Shown here piece after piece: positions 1 to 6,965 of a stretch of 20,372 bases of DNA. Location: NCBI GenBank assembly GCA_017613475.1, contig JAGADT010000036.1:1-20372 (forward strand). Direction: 5' to 3'. The notes below the pieces were generated by a model. The model saw only the letters and a program-made list of their open reading frames with translations. It searched no databases and was not told where the DNA came from. A program made the translations under genes and the position numbers. The stretch is from Desulfovibrionaceae bacterium (GTDB taxonomy: Bacteria; Desulfobacterota; Desulfovibrionia; Desulfovibrionales; Desulfovibrionaceae). Within the stretch, counting starts at the first letter, position 1, and each line of letters starts with the position of its first letter.

Positions 1-188
1 ATAGCCTCACTTTCTCTGCTGCGCACTGCGCTCCAAGCTTACGTGTTTCCCCTTGCCGCGTCTACATCCTGCCTCGGCGCTTCCCCCCAGCACAAAGCCA
101 GGCATGCCATTTGCGGCTAGCCTTTGCCAAGGCGAAGGCATAGGGACTATGTTCCCAGGCAAATCAACGAATATCCTGAATAATAAAA

Positions 189-201
189 GAGGCAATGCCC
201 C
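189..201. repeat. Mini-hairpin, GGC-AAT-GCC core (copy A)
   Basis: The sequence GAGGCAATGCCCC is flanked on the left by ATAATAAAA. Read on the minus strand it forms a 5-bp stem (one G:U) with an ATT loop followed by TTTTATTATT, so it resembles a small intrinsic terminator on that strand. The same core with similar A-rich flanks recurs at 9273-9285 and 10945-10957. I infer a dispersed repeat family; its function is unknown. Confidence 0.5.
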
Positions 202-219
202 AAGGCGACAGAGACAATT

Positions 220-233
220 CCAGGATATCCTGG
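220..233. other. Perfect 14-bp palindrome CCAGGATATCCTGG
   Basis: CCAGGATATCCTGG is fully self-complementary. It lies about 25 bp upstream of the predicted -35 of the SHOCT/DUF697 gene, so it could be an operator. A partial match (ATATCCTG) occurs about 50 bp further upstream. No regulator can be assigned. Confidence 0.35.
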
Positions 234-258
234 CTATGGCAAACGAGGCGGAGCCTCC

Positions 259-286
259 TTGACTTCAGGCGGGGCGGGACTATGTA
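259..286 (+). promoter_or_regulatory. Putative sigma70-like promoter for the SHOCT/DUF697 gene
   Basis: TTGACT (259-264) and TATGTA (281-286) are separated by 16 bp, resembling -35 and -10 hexamers. Transcription would start near 293, giving a leader of about 65 nt before the ATG at 360. The call rests on motif match alone. Confidence 0.45.
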
Positions 287-359
287 AAGGAGAGGCGCGG
301 CCCTGAAGAAGGGACGCCGGATACCGAAAGAAACGCATTCCACCCAGGAGGACACGCAG

Positions 360-1136
360 ATGGCCGATACGATTTCTCTGATCCGGCAATGCCGGCAGCT
401 TTATGACGAAGGGCGGCTGACGGATGAGGATTTTTCCAGTGCCAAACGCCGCCTTCTGGAAAACCCGAATGCTTCCCAGATTATTGAGCAGCTTGCGGAA
501 GCCTGCGCCCTCCATGCCGAAGGCTCATTGACGGATGAGGAATTCGCCGTCATGAAACGGCAGATCCTTGCCCTGCCCGCGCCTGAAGCGGAGGAGGAAA
601 AAAGCCCGGAACCCCACGCCGCGGCCAACGAACATGCTCCATGGAAAAAAGAGCCTGAGCTCCGCGAGGCATACCGCGAAGAACCCCTGAAAGCAGCCGC
701 AGAAGCGGAGGTGCTTTCCGCGCCGCAGGAAGCGGAGCAGAACGCGATGGACCTGCGCCAGGAATCCGCGCGCAAGCTCATCCGCCGCTGCGCGCTGATT
801 GCCGCCCTGATCGGGCTCATTCCCTTCCCCTTCAGGGACTCCCCGCTGCTCATTATCCTGCAGTTTGTCATGGTCACCCTGCTCTGCAGGAAATACGGGC
901 GGAAGATGGGCGCGTCGTTAAGCCTGATCATCCTCGCCGGCGTGCTGGGACCTGTTGTGTTCTACGCCATTGCCAAGTTCATCCCGCTCCTGGGGCCCAT
1001 CCTGGGCGCGCTCATTGCCGGCGGGCTCACCTGGATGGTGGGGCACCTGACCCACTCGCTGCTTGATAACGACGAGGACTTCACCTGGGCCAATTTCAGG
1101 CACGCCCTGCGCCGGGCCTTTGCCCACCGTTCATAA
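360..1136 (+). CDS. Membrane protein: two SHOCT-like modules plus DUF697-like membrane domain
   Basis: 258 aa. The ATG follows AGGAGG at 8-nt spacing. Residues about 5-35 and 40-71 are two similar helical hairpins (LYDEGRLTDEDF and LHAEGSLTDEEF, each followed by a K/R-rich segment), matching the SHOCT pattern of a short G-x-(L/I)-T-x-E-E/D-F helix. An acidic, Ala/Glu-rich linker (72-135) follows. Residues about 138-235 are hydrophobic with IGLIPFPFRDSPLL and FIPLLGPILGALIAGG, resembling the DUF697/YcjF-type module (IPxPxxDxPLL, then a Pro/Gly-rich segment). I predict three or four membrane segments. SHOCT modules are usually C-terminal and single, so a tandem N-terminal pair is unusual. SHOCT is associated with oligomerisation, and DUF697 proteins often accompany GTPases, but no GTPase is adjacent. 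A role in membrane stress or envelope assembly would be speculation. The gene stands alone between its own promoter and a terminator. Confidence 0.8.
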   Translation: MADTISLIRQCRQLYDEGRLTDEDFSSAKRRLLENPNASQIIEQLAEACALHAEGSLTDEEFAVMKRQILALPAPEAEEEKSPEPHAAANEHAPWKKEPELREAYREEPLKAAAEAEVLSAPQEAEQNAMDLRQESARKLIRRCALIAALIGLIPFPFRDSPLLIILQFVMVTLLCRKYGRKMGASLSLIILAGVLGPVVFYAIAKFIPLLGPILGALIAGGLTWMVGHLTHSLLDNDEDFTWANFRHALRRAFAHRS

Positions 1137-1201
1137 GCATACGGATTTTCGGCGGCGGGCCGCCCTATTGGCGCCATGCAGAACCAGCGCTGACTGCCCA
1201 T

Positions 1202-1234
1202 AAAAAAACCGGGGACCTGTGGTCTCCGGTTTTT
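1202..1234. terminator. Bidirectional intrinsic terminator
   Basis: A seven-A run precedes a 10-bp stem (1208-1217 with 1221-1230, one G:T pair, loop TGT) that is followed by a T run. With A runs on one side and T runs on the other it can stop transcription from both directions. It lies between the convergent SHOCT/DUF697 gene and purN. Confidence 0.9.
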
Positions 1235-1277
1235 GCGCATGTCACAACGCCAGGCGCAGAACTGCAAAAACGGCGTA

Positions 1278-1949
1278 CTAAAAGCCTTCTTCAAGCGGCG
1301 GCCAGATGAGCATTCCTTCAGGCTGGGGGGCCAAGGGCTTATTGCCGGGCGCCAAAAAGACCTCGCGGCCCTTGCGTGAAATCCTGCCTTCAGAAAGCCA
1401 CTGCAATGCCTGCGGGTAAATCCTGTGCTCCGCCGCATGGATGCGCATGCGCAAATCTTCCACAGGCTCACCAGCGGCATGGGGCATGGCGGCCTGGATG
1501 ATGACCTCGCCGTGATCCGTGATTTCATCCACAAAATGCACTGTGCAGCCGGTGATCTTTACGCCGTAGGCGGCGGCATCGCCAACGCCGTCCAGCCCGG
1601 GGAAGGAAGGCAGGAGGGCAGGATGGATATTGATGATGCGCCCGGGGAAAGCCTGAAGGAAGGCATTTGTCAAAAGGCGCATGTAGCCGGCCAGAACAAT
1701 GGTATCCGCCCCAGCCTCCCGGATGGCGCGGATCATGGCCTGATCAAATGCCTCACGGCTGGGGAAGGTCTTGTGATCCAGGCAGAGCGAGGGCACGCCG
1801 GCTTTTTTTGCCCGCTCCAGCACGCCCGCGCCCGGGCGGTTGCAGAGCACAAGGCGGATATCAATATCCAGCGTTCCGTCCGCAGCCATATCAAAAAAAC
1901 GCTGCGCGTTGGTTCCATTGCCCGAAGCCAGAATGGCTGCTTTCAACAT
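1278..1949 (-). CDS. purN: Phosphoribosylglycinamide formyltransferase (GAR transformylase)
   Basis: 223 aa. PurN transfers the formyl group of 10-formyl-THF to GAR in step three of purine synthesis. Family landmarks are visible: the phosphate-binding loop SGNGTN (9-14), NIHPALLPSFPG with catalytic Asn107 and His109, and VHFVDEITDHG, where Asp145 matches the catalytic Asp144 of E. coli PurN. The C-terminal 25 residues or so (PGNKPLAPQPEGMLIWPPLEEGF) extend past the usual end of the family. The start is supported by GAGGGG about 10 nt upstream of the ATG. The gene ends 44 bp from a bidirectional terminator. folD, about 5 kb away, supplies the same folate pool, but the two are not in one operon. 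The leader and first five codons are also present upstream at 2416-2520 (see the FtsK-gamma ORF). Confidence 0.95.
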   Translation of the reverse strand: MLKAAILASGNGTNAQRFFDMAADGTLDIDIRLVLCNRPGAGVLERAKKAGVPSLCLDHKTFPSREAFDQAMIRAIREAGADTIVLAGYMRLLTNAFLQAFPGRIINIHPALLPSFPGLDGVGDAAAYGVKITGCTVHFVDEITDHGEVIIQAAMPHAAGEPVEDLRMRIHAAEHRIYPQALQWLSEGRISRKGREVFLAPGNKPLAPQPEGMLIWPPLEEGF

Positions 1950-2040
1950 GGCCTGAGACCCCTCAAAAATTCATGGATTCCTGTTTTCCCGCCGGCAGCG
2001 GCGCGGAACCGGCGTTGCCGGAATTATTGCCAAAACAAAA
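1950..2040 (-). repeat. Duplicated leader, copy 1 (upstream of purN)
   Basis: This stretch is a direct repeat of 2431-2520, offset by 481 bp, with few differences over its first 70 or so bases and a 45-bp block without mismatch around 1976-2021. It carries two small hairpins: 1990-2003 (CGCCG, loop of 4, CGGCG) and 2009-2021 (CCGGC-GTT-GCCGG). Similarity fades beyond about 2050. It provides the purN ribosome binding site and may hold RNA-level control. It shows no match to a riboswitch class I know. Confidence 0.8.
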
Positions 2041-2163
2041 AGCCAGCCTGTTCATGCAGGCAGGCATTGCCGGCCCATTTTAACAAAGCAAGCTATCAGA
2101 CGATATCCGTAAACCGTGCAATGACCATTCCCTGCCTGTTAGGCCGGCACTCCCGGCGAAACA

Positions 2164-2430
2164 CTACGGCCTGCGGAACAGCCAGCGCTGAAAAACGCTG
2201 ATCAGACCGGCGATGCCGCTTCTGTGACGGGCTTGCGCGCCATTGGCGTGGCCTTGCAGCCTGATAATGCCCTCCTGCTCCATGCGCACTACAAAGCGGG
2301 CGGCCCAATTTAAGCCGATATGGAACTGCCGCTGGATTCTGGTGATGGAAAGGGGTCTGCCCTGCTCCAGGGCGAATTCCACAACCTTGGCGTAAAGCAC
2401 ATCTTCTTCTGAATTGGCTGCTTTCAACAT
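2164..2430 (-). CDS. Stand-alone FtsK gamma (winged-helix) domain ORF with a purN-like start
   Basis: 88 aa. Residues 1-5 (MLKAA) and the upstream ribosome binding site are the same as those of purN. Residues 6-65 align without gaps to the C-terminal gamma domain of the neighbouring FtsK: EEDVLYAKVVEFALEQ versus EEDELYAKVVEFAMEQ, and IQRQFHIGLNWAARF versus IQRQFRIGFNKAARF. Many changes are conservative (M/L, S/T, K/R, D/E, V/I). The last 20 residues or so (AQARHRSGIAGLISVFQ...) differ because the copy has lost the ftsK stop and probably shifted frame at its end. The gamma domain of FtsK is a winged helix that reads the KOPS polarity sequence and contacts XerD. On its own it could bind DNA, or the ORF may be a decaying duplication scar. 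The intact frame over the whole domain and the retained start favour expression, but selection is not proven. Confidence 0.65.
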   Translation of the reverse strand: MLKAANSEEDVLYAKVVEFALEQGRPLSITRIQRQFHIGLNWAARFVVRMEQEGIIRLQGHANGAQARHRSGIAGLISVFQRWLFRRP

Positions 2431-2520
2431 GGCCTGAGCCCTCTTAAAAATTCATAGATTCCTGTTTTCCCGCCGGCAGCGGCGCGGAACCGGCGTTGCC
2501 GGCATCGTTGCCAAAACTCA
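2431..2520 (-). repeat. Duplicated leader, copy 2 (between ftsK and the gamma-domain ORF)
   Basis: This is the second copy of the purN leader, matching 1950-2040. The two small hairpins are kept exactly (2471-2484 and 2490-2502). It is better conserved between copies than the adjacent gamma coding copy, so it may be constrained or homogenised by gene conversion. It places a copy of the purN ribosome binding site before the 88-codon ORF. Confidence 0.8.
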
Positions 2521-2586
2521 AAGCCTGCCTGCTTATAAACCTGGCAAAACGCCTTTTCCTGTCCGTTAGAAACGCAGCGGTGCTGC

Positions 2587-5556
2587 CTATCTGACGAGGT
2601 CGCGCGCGCGGTTGGCGTGACCAGGCGGCGGGACGATGCCATCCTGCTGCATGCGTTCCATAAAGCGGGCGGCCTTATTGAAGCCGATGCGGAACTGGCG
2701 CTGGATTTTGGAAATGGAAATGGGCGTGCTCTGCTCCATGGCGAATTCCACAACCTTGGCATACAGCTCGTCTTCTTCCGGATTTCCAAAAGCGCCTTCG
2801 CCTGGCCTGGCGGAATCGCCCTGCGGCGTGCCCCAGGTTTCAAAATCCAGCTCAAACACGGGTCTGGCCTGCGCCTTCCAGTACGAAACCACGGCTGAAA
2901 CATCTTCATCCGGCACAAAGGGCCCGTGCAGGCGGCGGACCTTGCCGCCATTGGGTCTAAAGAGCATATCACCCATGCCCAGCAGGTCTTCCGCGCCGGA
3001 TTCATCCAGGATGGTGCGGGAATCGTGCCCGTTGGCCACAAGGAAGGCGACGCGGCTGGGGAAGTTGGCCTTGATGAGACCTGTGACCACGTCCACGCTC
3101 GGGCGCTGGGTGGCAATGATCAGGTGGATGCCAGCGGCGCGGGCAAGCTGGGCCAGGCGCACGATGTGGGTTTCCACCTCTTTCCCCGAGCTCATCATGA
3201 GGTCGGCCAGCTCATCCACCACGATGACCAGGTAGGGCATGGGCTCAAGGTCTTCCATATCCGGCGGGCGGTGGCTGCCCATGGCGCGGAGCTTGGCGTT
3301 GTAATCGGCAAATTTGCGCACGCCGGCACGCTGCAGGAGCGTGTAGCGGTTCTCCATTTCGTGCACGGCCCAATCCAGCGCGTTCTTTGCCACGGCAGGC
3401 TCGTTGATCACCGGATGGATCAGATGCGGCAGGTCCTTATAGAGCGCAAATTCCACGCGCTTGGGGTCAATGAGCATGAGCTTCAGCTCATCGGGCGTCG
3501 CCTTATAGAGCAGGCTCAAAAGGAAGGCGTTCACCCCAACGCTCTTGCCTGAGCCTGTTGCGCCGCCAACCAGGAGATGCGGCATCTTGCCAAGGTCGGT
3601 GGTGACGGGCACGCCGTCGATGCCGACGCCCATGCCAAGCGTCAGGAGGGAGCGTGAGGATTGGAAGGCCTCGGATTCCAGAATGGAACGGAAATTGACT
3701 GTGGAGCGTCGCTCGTTGGGGATTTCCACGCCGATGGTATCTTCGCCGGGGATGGTTTCGATGCGCACGGCAAGCGCCCGCAGGCCAAGCTTGATATCTT
3801 CCTTGAGCCCGCGGATGCGTGAAACCTTGGTGCCGGGCGCCGGGCGCAGCTCAAAAAGCGTGACAACGGGACCGGGCGTCACACGGACCAGCTCCGCGCT
3901 GATATTAAAATTGCCCAGGCATTCCATGAGCTGCCGGCCCTTGGACCACATAAGGTCTTTGGAGGGCATGGCGTCCGTCTGCCCGGCAGGGACCAGCAGC
4001 GAAACAGGAGGCAGTGCCAGGGAGGACCTTGGAGGCATTCCCCCCGCAGGGGAAGGCGAGGAAAAGGATGGCTGATGGAAGGAGGGTCCCGCAGCAGGCG
4101 GAGTTGCGGCAGTGCCGCCTGCTGCGGGAGACACCGCGGGGGCCGCTGATGAAGGAGAAGGAACGTCAGCGGCGCCGACGGCGTCTGGACCGGCGCTGCC
4201 AGCCGAGGCGGCAGAAGGGGCATGTGGCAGGCCGGAAAAGGGATCAGGTGTGCGGGGTTCCGCAGAAAATTCTGGCTGGCCGGCTGGCGCGCCCAAATCA
4301 ATCACTTCAGCCCCGAATTCAGCAGGGGAAAGCATGGATGACGCTGCATTGTGCGCCATTGGCGCGCCGGCATTGCCGCCAACAGCGTCAGTATCGCCCA
4401 TGACGCCCGCAGAGTCAAGACCGCCCGCGGCAGTGCCGCTTGCCATGCCGCCAGGGACAGGAGCTTCAGCGCTGCCTGCCTGGGCGCTGCCTTGCTGCTG
4501 GGAAGCGCCGCCGTTTCTGTTTAGGCTGATGGAAAGGGAGCCAATCTGCACGCCGGGGAGTTTTTTTTTCACTGTGCCCAAAGGGCCGCGGCGCAAAAGG
4601 TCAACGGCAACGCCCAGCGCAGCCTCGCCAACGGCACGCAGGCGCCCGCCGCCTTCGCCAGGCGCGGACGGGGTGGGCTGGATGCCGGGCGCAGCCTGGC
4701 CTGGATCATCCGGAGAAGAAACAACGGTGTCCAAATCCATCACATCCCCAGGCTGCTGCGCGCCTGATGAGGCAGAAGACGTGCCCTGATGGGGGAAAAA
4801 GGGGGCTTGACGCTGTTTTTCCGGCCCGTCTTCAACAATGTCATACAGGGGAATGATGGGGCCTTCGTCTTCCTCGCGCCGGCTGCGGTTTTTCCACCAG
4901 ACGCGCACGCGCCGCGCAATGCCCGCAGGCATCAGGTCCTTTGCCGCGAGCCAGTCCTTCAGCTTCTGCCAGAGCAGGGCCAGAATCGCCAGCCAGCGGA
5001 TACCAAAGCAAACTTCCAGGGAAAAGAAAAAGGCAAAGAACCAGAGCAGTCCGGCGCCTGCGGCCCCTGTCATGCGGACAATGGAATCGTGCAGGGCGCC
5101 CCCCAGCATGCCGCCGCCCTTCACATTGCCAATGCCAAGGTCAAAGGCGCTGCCAAGCGTCAAAAGGCAGCAGGCAAGCAGGAGGCAGCCACCCCAGCGC
5201 CACCAGGGCATGCGGGCCCTGGACGAAACGCAGGCTGCTCCCCAGGCGAGAAAGGCAAAGGGCCAGAGGAACGCGGCGAAGCCAAAAAGCTCCACCAGCA
5301 GACCGCTGACATGCGCGCCGAACCTCCCGCCGCTGTTCTTGATTTCCAGGACCTTGCTGGCAACGTGGTTCAGGCTGGGATCCTGCGGGCTGTAGGTGAC
5401 CAACGCCAAAAAAAGGAACGCAGCCCAAAACAGGAGCAAAAGCCCAAAGAATTCCCTCAGCAGCATGCGGCCGCTGGGAACTGCGGGGTTCGGAGCCTGG
5501 GCGGGGGAAGAACGACGGCGGTCTCTCACGATGCATCCAATCAGGCAGCGCCGCAC
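2587..5556 (-). CDS. ftsK: DNA translocase FtsK
   Basis: 989 aa as a GTG-start ORF. FtsK sits at the septum, pumps chromosome DNA and activates XerCD recombination at dif. Four hydrophobic segments (about 35-55, 85-110, 120-140, 165-195) form the membrane domain. A long Ala/Gly/Pro/Ser-rich linker runs from about 230 to 530. The motor has Walker A GGATGSGKS (664-672), Walker B LVIVVDE (776-782) and SRTILDESGAEDLLGMGDML (847-866). The gamma winged helix is at about 926-986. Start choice is uncertain: the GTG at 5556 lies 18 nt after the efp stop, inside a 7-bp hairpin and without a clear ribosome binding site. GTG at 5529 or ATG at 5466 (MLLREFF) are alternatives, and the membrane domain is complete in all cases. 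A run of nine A at codons 330-332 is a possible slippage site. The gene follows efp in the same direction, so co-transcription is likely. Confidence 0.95.
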   Translation of the reverse strand: MRRCLIGCIVRDRRRSSPAQAPNPAVPSGRMLLREFFGLLLLFWAAFLFLALVTYSPQDPSLNHVASKVLEIKNSGGRFGAHVSGLLVELFGFAAFLWPFAFLAWGAACVSSRARMPWWRWGGCLLLACCLLTLGSAFDLGIGNVKGGGMLGGALHDSIVRMTGAAGAGLLWFFAFFFSLEVCFGIRWLAILALLWQKLKDWLAAKDLMPAGIARRVRVWWKNRSRREEDEGPIIPLYDIVEDGPEKQRQAPFFPHQGTSSASSGAQQPGDVMDLDTVVSSPDDPGQAAPGIQPTPSAPGEGGGRLRAVGEAALGVAVDLLRRGPLGTVKKKLPGVQIGSLSISLNRNGGASQQQGSAQAGSAEAPVPGGMASGTAAGGLDSAGVMGDTDAVGGNAGAPMAHNAASSMLSPAEFGAEVIDLGAPAGQPEFSAEPRTPDPFSGLPHAPSAASAGSAGPDAVGAADVPSPSSAAPAVSPAAGGTAATPPAAGPSFHQPSFSSPSPAGGMPPRSSLALPPVSLLVPAGQTDAMPSKDLMWSKGRQLMECLGNFNISAELVRVTPGPVVTLFELRPAPGTKVSRIRGLKEDIKLGLRALAVRIETIPGEDTIGVEIPNERRSTVNFRSILESEAFQSSRSLLTLGMGVGIDGVPVTTDLGKMPHLLVGGATGSGKSVGVNAFLLSLLYKATPDELKLMLIDPKRVEFALYKDLPHLIHPVINEPAVAKNALDWAVHEMENRYTLLQRAGVRKFADYNAKLRAMGSHRPPDMEDLEPMPYLVIVVDELADLMMSSGKEVETHIVRLAQLARAAGIHLIIATQRPSVDVVTGLIKANFPSRVAFLVANGHDSRTILDESGAEDLLGMGDMLFRPNGGKVRRLHGPFVPDEDVSAVVSYWKAQARPVFELDFETWGTPQGDSARPGEGAFGNPEEDELYAKVVEFAMEQSTPISISKIQRQFRIGFNKAARFMERMQQDGIVPPPGHANRARDLVR

Positions 5557-5574
5557 GGAGGCGGCGCCAGACGC

Positions 5575-6132
5575 TTACTCTCTGCCAAGGTAATCCTTGG
5601 TGCGGGTGTCCACCTTGATGCGGTCGCCCACGTTGACAAAAATCGGGACCTGCACAACCACGCCTGTTTCAAGCGTGGCGGGCTTGGTGACGTTGCTCAC
5701 GGTATCGCCCTTGGCGCCGGGTTCGGTATGCGTGACTTCAAGCACGATGGACAGGGGAATATCAATATCGAGGGGCTGGTCGTTGTACATGAGCACGCGG
5801 CATTCCTGGCCGTCTTTCAGGAAGGCATCCTTGCCGCCGGTGGCTTCGGCAGGCATGTGCAGCTGCTCATAGGTGGTCATATCCATCAGAACAAGGTTTT
5901 CGCCGTCGCGGTACAGGTACTGCATGTCGCGCGTTTCAAGGTTGGGGCGCTCCACCTTTTCGCCTGAGCGAAAGGTGTTGTCGATCACGCGGCCATTCAG
6001 GATATTGCGCATTTTCGTGCGCACCATGGCGCCGCCTTTGCCCGGCTTGAAATGCTGAAAATCAATGATTTCATAGGGCGTGCCGTCAATTTCGATCTTC
6101 AGGCCCTTGCGGAAATCGGTGGTTGAATACAT
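5575..6132 (-). CDS. efp: Translation elongation factor P
   Basis: 185 aa, the normal length. EF-P relieves ribosomes stalled at polyproline stretches. The N-terminal KOW-like domain has the loop PGKGGA with Lys32 at the tip, the position that is modified by lysylation in some bacteria. The C-terminal OB domains end in VGDRIKVDTRTKDYLGRE, the family signature. The ATG follows TGGAGA at 6-nt spacing. A good promoter lies about 70 bp upstream. Downstream, ftsK starts 18 nt after the stop with only a small T-less hairpin between them, so the two are probably one transcript. FtsK contains PPP at residues 976-978, making it a plausible EF-P client. No epmA/epmB modification genes are in the window. 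Confidence 0.97.
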   Translation of the reverse strand: MYSTTDFRKGLKIEIDGTPYEIIDFQHFKPGKGGAMVRTKMRNILNGRVIDNTFRSGEKVERPNLETRDMQYLYRDGENLVLMDMTTYEQLHMPAEATGGKDAFLKDGQECRVLMYNDQPLDIDIPLSIVLEVTHTEPGAKGDTVSNVTKPATLETGVVVQVPIFVNVGDRIKVDTRTKDYLGRE

Positions 6133-6200
6133 AACGTCTCCAGATTATGGGTGCAGGTTCATGCGGACGGCGAGCCTCCGCTTGCCTTTGCAGGCAGAGC

Positions 6201-6230
6201 AGGATACGAAACAGGCGTGCCGCATGTCAA
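6201..6230 (-). promoter_or_regulatory. Putative sigma70-like promoter for efp-ftsK
   Basis: On the minus strand TTGACA (6230-6225) and TATCCT (6206-6201) are separated by 18 bp. The -35 is a perfect consensus match, and the predicted start is about 60 bp upstream of the efp ATG. The region is divergent with engB. Confidence 0.6.
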
Positions 6231-6287
6231 TCAGTTATTTTTGTTCAGGAATGCGCCATTGTCAACATCCCAAGGAGCCAAAAGCCC

Positions 6288-6965
6288 ATGCCGCAGCCAC
6301 AGACCTTTGCCGCCAAGCTCACCCTTGAAGCCACAACTTTCAACGCGCAGCAGCTGGACCGGCAGCTTGAAATCCTTGCAAGCCAGGGCTGCCCGCAGGT
6401 GGCCTTTGCCGGGCGCTCCAACGTGGGCAAATCCTCGCTGATCAACGCGCTGGCCGCCCGCAGAAAGCTCGCCAAAACCAGCGCCACACCCGGCAAGACG
6501 CGCTCCATCAATTTTTACCGCGCAGAACGCTTCGCCCTGGCCGACCTCCCGGGCTACGGCTACGCGCGGTGCAGCCAGCAGGAACGCGCCGCCTGGGCGC
6601 GCCTCATCGAGCGCTACCTCACCACTGCCGCCGGGCTCATGGCTGTGGTGCTGCTCCTTGACTGCCGCCTCCCGCCCCAAAAGCTGGACAGGGACCTTGC
6701 GGATTATGTGCTTGGGCACAACCTCCCCCTGCTCCCCGTCTTAACCAAAACCGACAAATGCCCCCAGGCCCTCCAGGCAGAACGCGCCAGCCAGTGGTCC
6801 CTCCTGCTCAACGGGCTCACCCCCCTCGCTGTTTCCTCCCAGACACGGCGGGGGCTGGAAGCCCTCTGGCGGGAACTCGAGCGCCGCTGCGCCCCTGAAG
6901 CCCCTGCCTGCGACCCCGCCGCCACCGACCAACCCCAAGGAGAACTCCCATGCCTGCAGAACTGA
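6288..6965 (+). CDS. engB: Ribosome biogenesis GTPase EngB/YsxC/YihA
   Basis: 225 aa from the ATG at 6288, chosen because AAGGAG lies 10 nt upstream. A longer open frame to 6147 has no ribosome binding site and overlaps the efp promoter region. EngB is a small GTPase needed for large ribosomal subunit assembly. The five G motifs are visible: GRSNVGKSS (G1), TPGKTRSINFY (G2), DLPGYGYA (G3), TKTDK (G4) and AVSSQTRRG (G5). About 25 C-terminal residues (from APEAPACDP on) form a Pro/Ala-rich tail beyond the usual fold. The stop lies 16 nt inside folD, in another frame, so the two genes are probably translationally coupled. Confidence 0.95.
   Translation: MPQPQTFAAKLTLEATTFNAQQLDRQLEILASQGCPQVAFAGRSNVGKSSLINALAARRKLAKTSATPGKTRSINFYRAERFALADLPGYGYARCSQQERAAWARLIERYLTTAAGLMAVVLLLDCRLPPQKLDRDLADYVLGHNLPLLPVLTKTDKCPQALQAERASQWSLLLNGLTPLAVSSQTRRGLEALWRELERRCAPEAPACDPAATDQPQGELPCLQN

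Larger units (their letters stand above)
1..258. other. Left-flank intergenic stretch, no convincing gene
   Basis: I see no gene here that I can support. Short open frames exist on both strands, but none has a good ribosome binding site or a recognisable protein. The stretch carries a mini-hairpin (189-201), a perfect 14-bp palindrome (220-233) and a 5-bp hairpin with arms 245-249 and 253-257. It may be the spacer after a gene lying to the left of the window. Confidence 0.5.

Noticed and set aside
7..195. Minus-strand 62-codon frame at the left edge
   Set aside because: No ribosome binding site, no family likeness, and it spans the mini-hairpin; probably non-coding.
2009..2021. purN leader hairpins as a known purine, THF or ZTP riboswitch
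   Set aside because: I see none of the conserved core sequences of those classes, only simple hairpins.
1425..2201. Plus-strand frame of 258 codons over purN and its leader
   Set aside because: It is antisense to purN, crosses the repeated leader, and has no recognisable domain.
4112..4789. Plus-strand Ala/Pro-rich frame (225 codons)
   Set aside because: It mirrors the Ala/Gly/Pro linker of FtsK on the other strand; the composition explains the lack of stops.
4789..5967. Long plus-strand open frame (392 codons) opposite ftsK and efp
   Set aside because: It is antisense to two clear genes, has no ribosome binding site or family likeness, and is low in complexity. It is a product of high GC in the opposite frame.
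6147..6287. 47-codon N-terminal extension of EngB
   Set aside because: It runs through the efp promoter region and lacks a ribosome binding site; ATG 6288 has AAGGAG and matches the family N-terminus.
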